From an uncultured Collinsella sp. (GTDB lineage: Bacteria > Actinomycetota > Coriobacteriia > Coriobacteriales > Coriobacteriaceae), in assembly GCA_902490245.1 (NCBI GenBank), contig CABUDB010000064.1, positions 1-8,310 on the forward strand: a DNA stretch of 8,310 bases, given 5' to 3'. Of the stretch, positions 5,979 through 8,310 are shown one piece after another. Under the pieces are notes generated by a model. The model was not told the origin of the DNA. It did not search any database and was given only the letters and a program-made list of their open reading frames with translations. The position numbers and the translations under genes are program-made. Each line of letters starts with the position of its first letter. Within the stretch, counting starts at the first letter, position 1.

Positions 5979-6362
5979 CTAGAAACCAAGGCCAAAGCCC
6001 GTTCCGGTAATCGCCGAGTACATAAAGTAAACGTTAACCACGTTGAGGAACACACCCGTGATGCAACCGTTGCGCAGGTAGCGTTCGCACACGATGCGCG
6101 CCATGGCGGCGGAGTCATCATTGTTTTTAGCCTGGCGCCCTGCCGTAAAGTACGTCGCCACGCTCAGCAGCAGGTTGAGCACCGGCAGTGCCAGCAACTC
6201 GTAGCTCTTGCCCCAGCGCGTCGCCTCGCCGGCGGCATTAAACTTTGTTGCCACCTCGGAACCAATGTTGGGGATAACACACGCTGCGACCACCAGCGGA
6301 ATCACCGCAAGCACGAGCAGCGCAATACCCATGTAGCCGGCTTTTTTGCCATATTTAAACAT
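5979..6362 (-). CDS. Small DUF1648-like membrane protein
   Basis: A protein of 127 aa with three likely membrane segments: about 10-28 (GIALLVLAVIPLVVAACV), about 54-71 (LLALPVLNLLLSVATYF) and about 98-118 (GCITGVFLNVVNVYFMYSAI). Between the first two, PNIGSEVATKFNAAGEATRW matches the DUF1648 pattern, the domain at the start of SdpI-like immunity and signalling proteins; the longer SdpI C-terminal part is absent. An ATG also exists at 6371, but the one at 6362 is preferred: AAGGA (6375-6371) lies 8 bp before it and would be too close to the other. That Shine-Dalgarno overlaps the ychF TAA, so the gene is probably cotranscribed and translationally coupled with ychF. Molecular role unknown. The stop is TAG. 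Confidence 0.75.
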   Translation of the reverse strand: MFKYGKKAGYMGIALLVLAVIPLVVAACVIPNIGSEVATKFNAAGEATRWGKSYELLALPVLNLLLSVATYFTAGRQAKNNDDSAAMARIVCERYLRNGCITGVFLNVVNVYFMYSAITGTGFGLGF

Positions 6363-6373
6363 GTGCGTCATCC

Positions 6374-7450
6374 TTACACGTTAAAGCGGAAGTGCACGAC
6401 GTCGCCATCGGCCATGACATAGTCCTTGCCCTCAATACGCAGCTTGCCGGCGGCCTTGGCGCCCTGCTCGCCGCCGAGCTCGATGTAGTCGTCGTAGCCA
6501 ATGACCTCGGCCTTAATAAAGCCGCGCTCAAAGTCGGTGTGGATGACACCAGCAGCCTGCGGAGCGGTCGCACCCTGACGCACCGTCCAGGCCTTGACCT
6601 CCATCTCGCCAGCCGTAAAGAACGACTGCAGGCCAAGCAGCTTGTAGGCTGCCTGCGCGAGCACGTCCAGACCGGGCTGCTCCAGGCCCAGGCTCTCCAG
6701 GTAGTCGGCCGCATCCTCGGGATCGAGCTCGGAAAGCTCGGCCTCGATCTTAGCGCAGATGGGCAGTGGCTTAACACCATCGATGGGCGCCAGGTCCTCG
6801 TTGAGCATGTCCTCGTCCACGTTGGCCACATACAGGATGGGCTTCATAGTGAGCAGGAACAGGCCCTTGGCAGCGGCGCGCTCATCGTCGGTCATCTCCA
6901 TAGACGCAGCGCGCTTGCCCTCGTTGAGCCAGGCAAGCAGGCGCTTGGCGACCTCAAACTTGGGCATGAGCTCCTTGTCGCGCTTGGCCTCCTTCTCAAG
7001 CTTGGGCAGCTGCTTCTCGAGCGTGCCCATGTCGGCCAGGATGAGCTCGGTCATGATGGTGTCGGCATCGCCGGCGGGATCGACGAACTCGCCCGTGCGG
7101 CCCACCTCGCGCATGACGTTGGGGTCCTTAAAGTAGCGCACGACCTCGCAGATGGCGTCGGTCTCGCGAATGTTGGCCAGGAACTGGTTGCCCAGACCCT
7201 CGCCCTCGTTAGCGCCCTTCACCAGGCCTGCGATGTCGACGAACTCGACCGTCGCCGGCACAATGCGACCCGGGTTGACGATGTCGGCGAGCTTTTGCAA
7301 ACGGCTATCGGGCACGTCGACGATACCCACGTTGGGGTCGATCGTGGCGAACGGGTAGTTGGCGGCAAGGCCGGTCTTTTTGGTAAGCGCGGTGAACAGC
7401 GTCGACTTGCCTACGTTGGGCAGGCCCACGATACCGATGGAAAGGGACAC
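6374..7450 (-). CDS. ychF: Redox-responsive translation-associated ATPase YchF (OLA1 family)
   Basis: A universal Obg-family P-loop protein that binds ribosomes and favours ATP over GTP. The 358-aa length is near the E. coli 363. Walker A is GLPNVGKST (about 9-17), the G3 motif is [20 protein letters not shown] (about 73-92), and ANVDE replaces the usual NKxD, the change linked to ATP preference in this family. A helical coiled-coil insertion lies at about 130-190 ([15 protein letters not shown]). The C-terminal TGS domain includes [15 protein letters not shown] and ends [10 protein letters not shown]. The start is GTG 7450, preceded by AAGGAG with 7-bp spacing; the frame is open upstream to ATG 7486, but that overlaps the predicted transcript start. 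Followed at 11 bp by the DUF1648 gene. Confidence 0.96.
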   Translation of the reverse strand: MSLSIGIVGLPNVGKSTLFTALTKKTGLAANYPFATIDPNVGIVDVPDSRLQKLADIVNPGRIVPATVEFVDIAGLVKGANEGEGLGNQFLANIRETDAICEVVRYFKDPNVMREVGRTGEFVDPAGDADTIMTELILADMGTLEKQLPKLEKEAKRDKELMPKFEVAKRLLAWLNEGKRAASMEMTDDERAAAKGLFLLTMKPILYVANVDEDMLNEDLAPIDGVKPLPICAKIEAELSELDPEDAADYLESLGLEQPGLDVLAQAAYKLLGLQSFFTAGEMEVKAWTVRQGATAPQAAGVIHTDFERGFIKAEVIGYDDYIELGGEQGAKAAGKLRIEGKDYVMADGDVVHFRFNV

Positions 7451-7487
7451 GACAGCTCCTTTTGGTACAAGCATTTCAAACTGCATA

Positions 7488-7517
7488 AGTATAGCGCCGC
7501 CGCAGCATCTGGGCTAA
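7488..7517 (-). promoter_or_regulatory. Candidate ychF promoter
   Basis: On the minus strand TTAGCC (7517-7512) and TATACT (7493-7488) are 18 bp apart. The -10 box is strong and the -35 weak. The start point would be near 7481, giving a leader of about 30 nt with the AAGGAG ribosome site. This also argues against the upstream ATG at 7486 as the ychF start. Confidence 0.5.
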
Positions 7518-7564
7518 CCCGGACGCCACGGCGGCACGAATGAAGCAGAGATAGGGGTCGCTGA

Positions 7565-8310
7565 CTAGTCCGCGAGCTTCTCCACCTGATCGAGCATCTT
7601 GCCGAGCTTAGCCTTTGCCTCGGCCTTGACCTTCTGGGCTTCTTCGTGGGCCTTAGCCTTCTGGGCGGCCTTTTCCTCGGCCTCGGGATCGACGACGACT
7701 AAGTTGGATGCATCATGTTCAACCAGCTTAAGCGCATGCTAGGGGCACACCTTGACGCAGGCTCCGCAACCCAGGCAATACGTGGACTCCAACGCAAAGC
7801 GGCCGCTTCCTACCAGATCGCAGGCAAACGTGGGGCACACGTTGACGCACTCGCCGCACGACGTGCACTTGTCAAAATCGCATTCCGGCGTGCTCACCTG
7901 CATGTTCTGGGCAAGCTCGGGATGGTTTTGCAGCGTCGAGAGTACCAGCTGGCGCCCGTGCGTAAGCGTGCGGCGACGTTTGGCCGTCGTGGTGCCGCAC
8001 ATGGTGTTGAGCGTGCGCTCCAGCTGGGTAATCTGATGGCGGTGGGCCTTGAGCTTTTGCGTCACCGAGGCCAGCGCCGCCGTCGCCGGGTTGAGCTTGG
8101 TCACCGTCAGGCCCGTCGTACGGGCGATCTTTTCCATGTACTCCTTGCGCTCGTACTCGCGAAGCTTATGGCACTTGAGGCTCTTGGGGTCGACCTCCAG
8201 GCCCATACCCGTGCCGGCCCACTCCTCGGCAGTGGCGATTGCCTCGCCCAGAATGTCCTCACCGCCGGTGTTGCGGCACTTATCGCACACGCCCAGTGGC
8301 AGGTAGACGC
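7565..8310 (-). pseudogene. 2x[4Fe-4S] ferredoxin-domain protein, interrupted by in-frame TAG; 5' end outside the window
   Basis: The frame enters from the right edge and reads through to TAG at 7741-7739. A CDKC pair near the visible start (in LGVCDKCRNTGG) suggests an extra metal site. A helical middle follows (ALASVTQKLKAHRHQITQLE). Then come two classical cluster motifs, CTSCGECVNVCP and CLGCGACVKVCP, each CxxCxxCxxxCP. The TAG falls directly after the last CP. In the same frame 57 more codons follow, starting HALKLVEHD, the kind of continuation ferredoxin domains show, then a charged Ala/Lys/Glu helix ending KLGKMLDQVEKLAD at a second TAG (7567-7565). Codon use stays GC3-rich throughout. 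So a point nonsense change is inferred in a formerly longer gene; all eight cluster cysteines lie before it, and a shortened protein could still fold. Likely an electron-transfer protein; partner enzyme and pathway not visible. Confidence 0.75.

Noticed and set aside
7498..7540. GCCGCCG/CGGCGGC inverted repeat as terminator of the ferredoxin gene
   Set aside because: The loop is about 25 nt or more and no T-run follows; it overlaps the likely ychF promoter instead.
6392..7543. Plus-strand open frame of 383 codons
   Set aside because: Antisense shadow of ychF; no start signal and no family resemblance.
7739..7741. TAG as genome-wide recoded sense codon
   Set aside because: Three other genes in the window appear to end in TAG, and the interruption is single.

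Overview
The window comes from a GC-rich bacterial chromosome. Gene content and protein style suggest the class Coriobacteriia, most likely Collinsella or a close relative. That placement is inferred from remembered family resemblance, not from any search. Three well-conserved housekeeping genes anchor it: guaA (GMP synthetase), a cytoplasmic-type L-asparaginase (ansA) and ychF (a translation-associated ATPase). Between them lie accessory genes and unusually structured spacers.

Left part (1-1525): the 3' end of an unidentified plus-strand ORF, about 200 bp of non-coding DNA, then an AbiE-like locus on the minus strand. A full-length DUF6088/AbiEi-type antitoxin-regulator is followed, with a 17-bp overlap, by only the first dozen or so codons of what looks like its AbiEii nucleotidyltransferase toxin. 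The frame then runs into unrelated sequence and stops. An XRE-family regulator is divergent from it, and a large, nearly symmetric palindrome sits in the divergent spacer next to the antitoxin start.

Middle (1526-4962): a 557-bp spacer holds several copies of a 10-bp motif (ATTATTCCCG) in direct and inverted orientation and a strong hairpin placed to end guaA transcription. guaA (minus) and ansA (plus) are divergent. A dyad overlaps the predicted -35 box of ansA.

Right (4963-8310): a 322-bp spacer carries an element of about 250 bp with imperfect terminal inverted repeats. Next is a divergent pair, a 72-aa XRE regulator and a 129-aa unknown protein, around a perfect 24-bp palindrome. A small DUF1648 membrane protein lies just downstream of ychF, with its Shine-Dalgarno overlapping the ychF stop. 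At the right edge is a 2x[4Fe-4S] ferredoxin-domain gene, cut by the window end, whose reading frame is interrupted by an in-frame TAG right after the last cluster motif. The frame continues for 57 more convincing codons.

The most notable points are the decayed toxin beside an intact antitoxin, the in-frame amber in the ferredoxin gene, the two large palindromic operators at divergent regulator promoters, and two structured intergenic elements that look like dispersed repeats. No complete new defence or metabolic system is visible. The nearest candidate is the XRE/unknown-protein pair around its palindrome.
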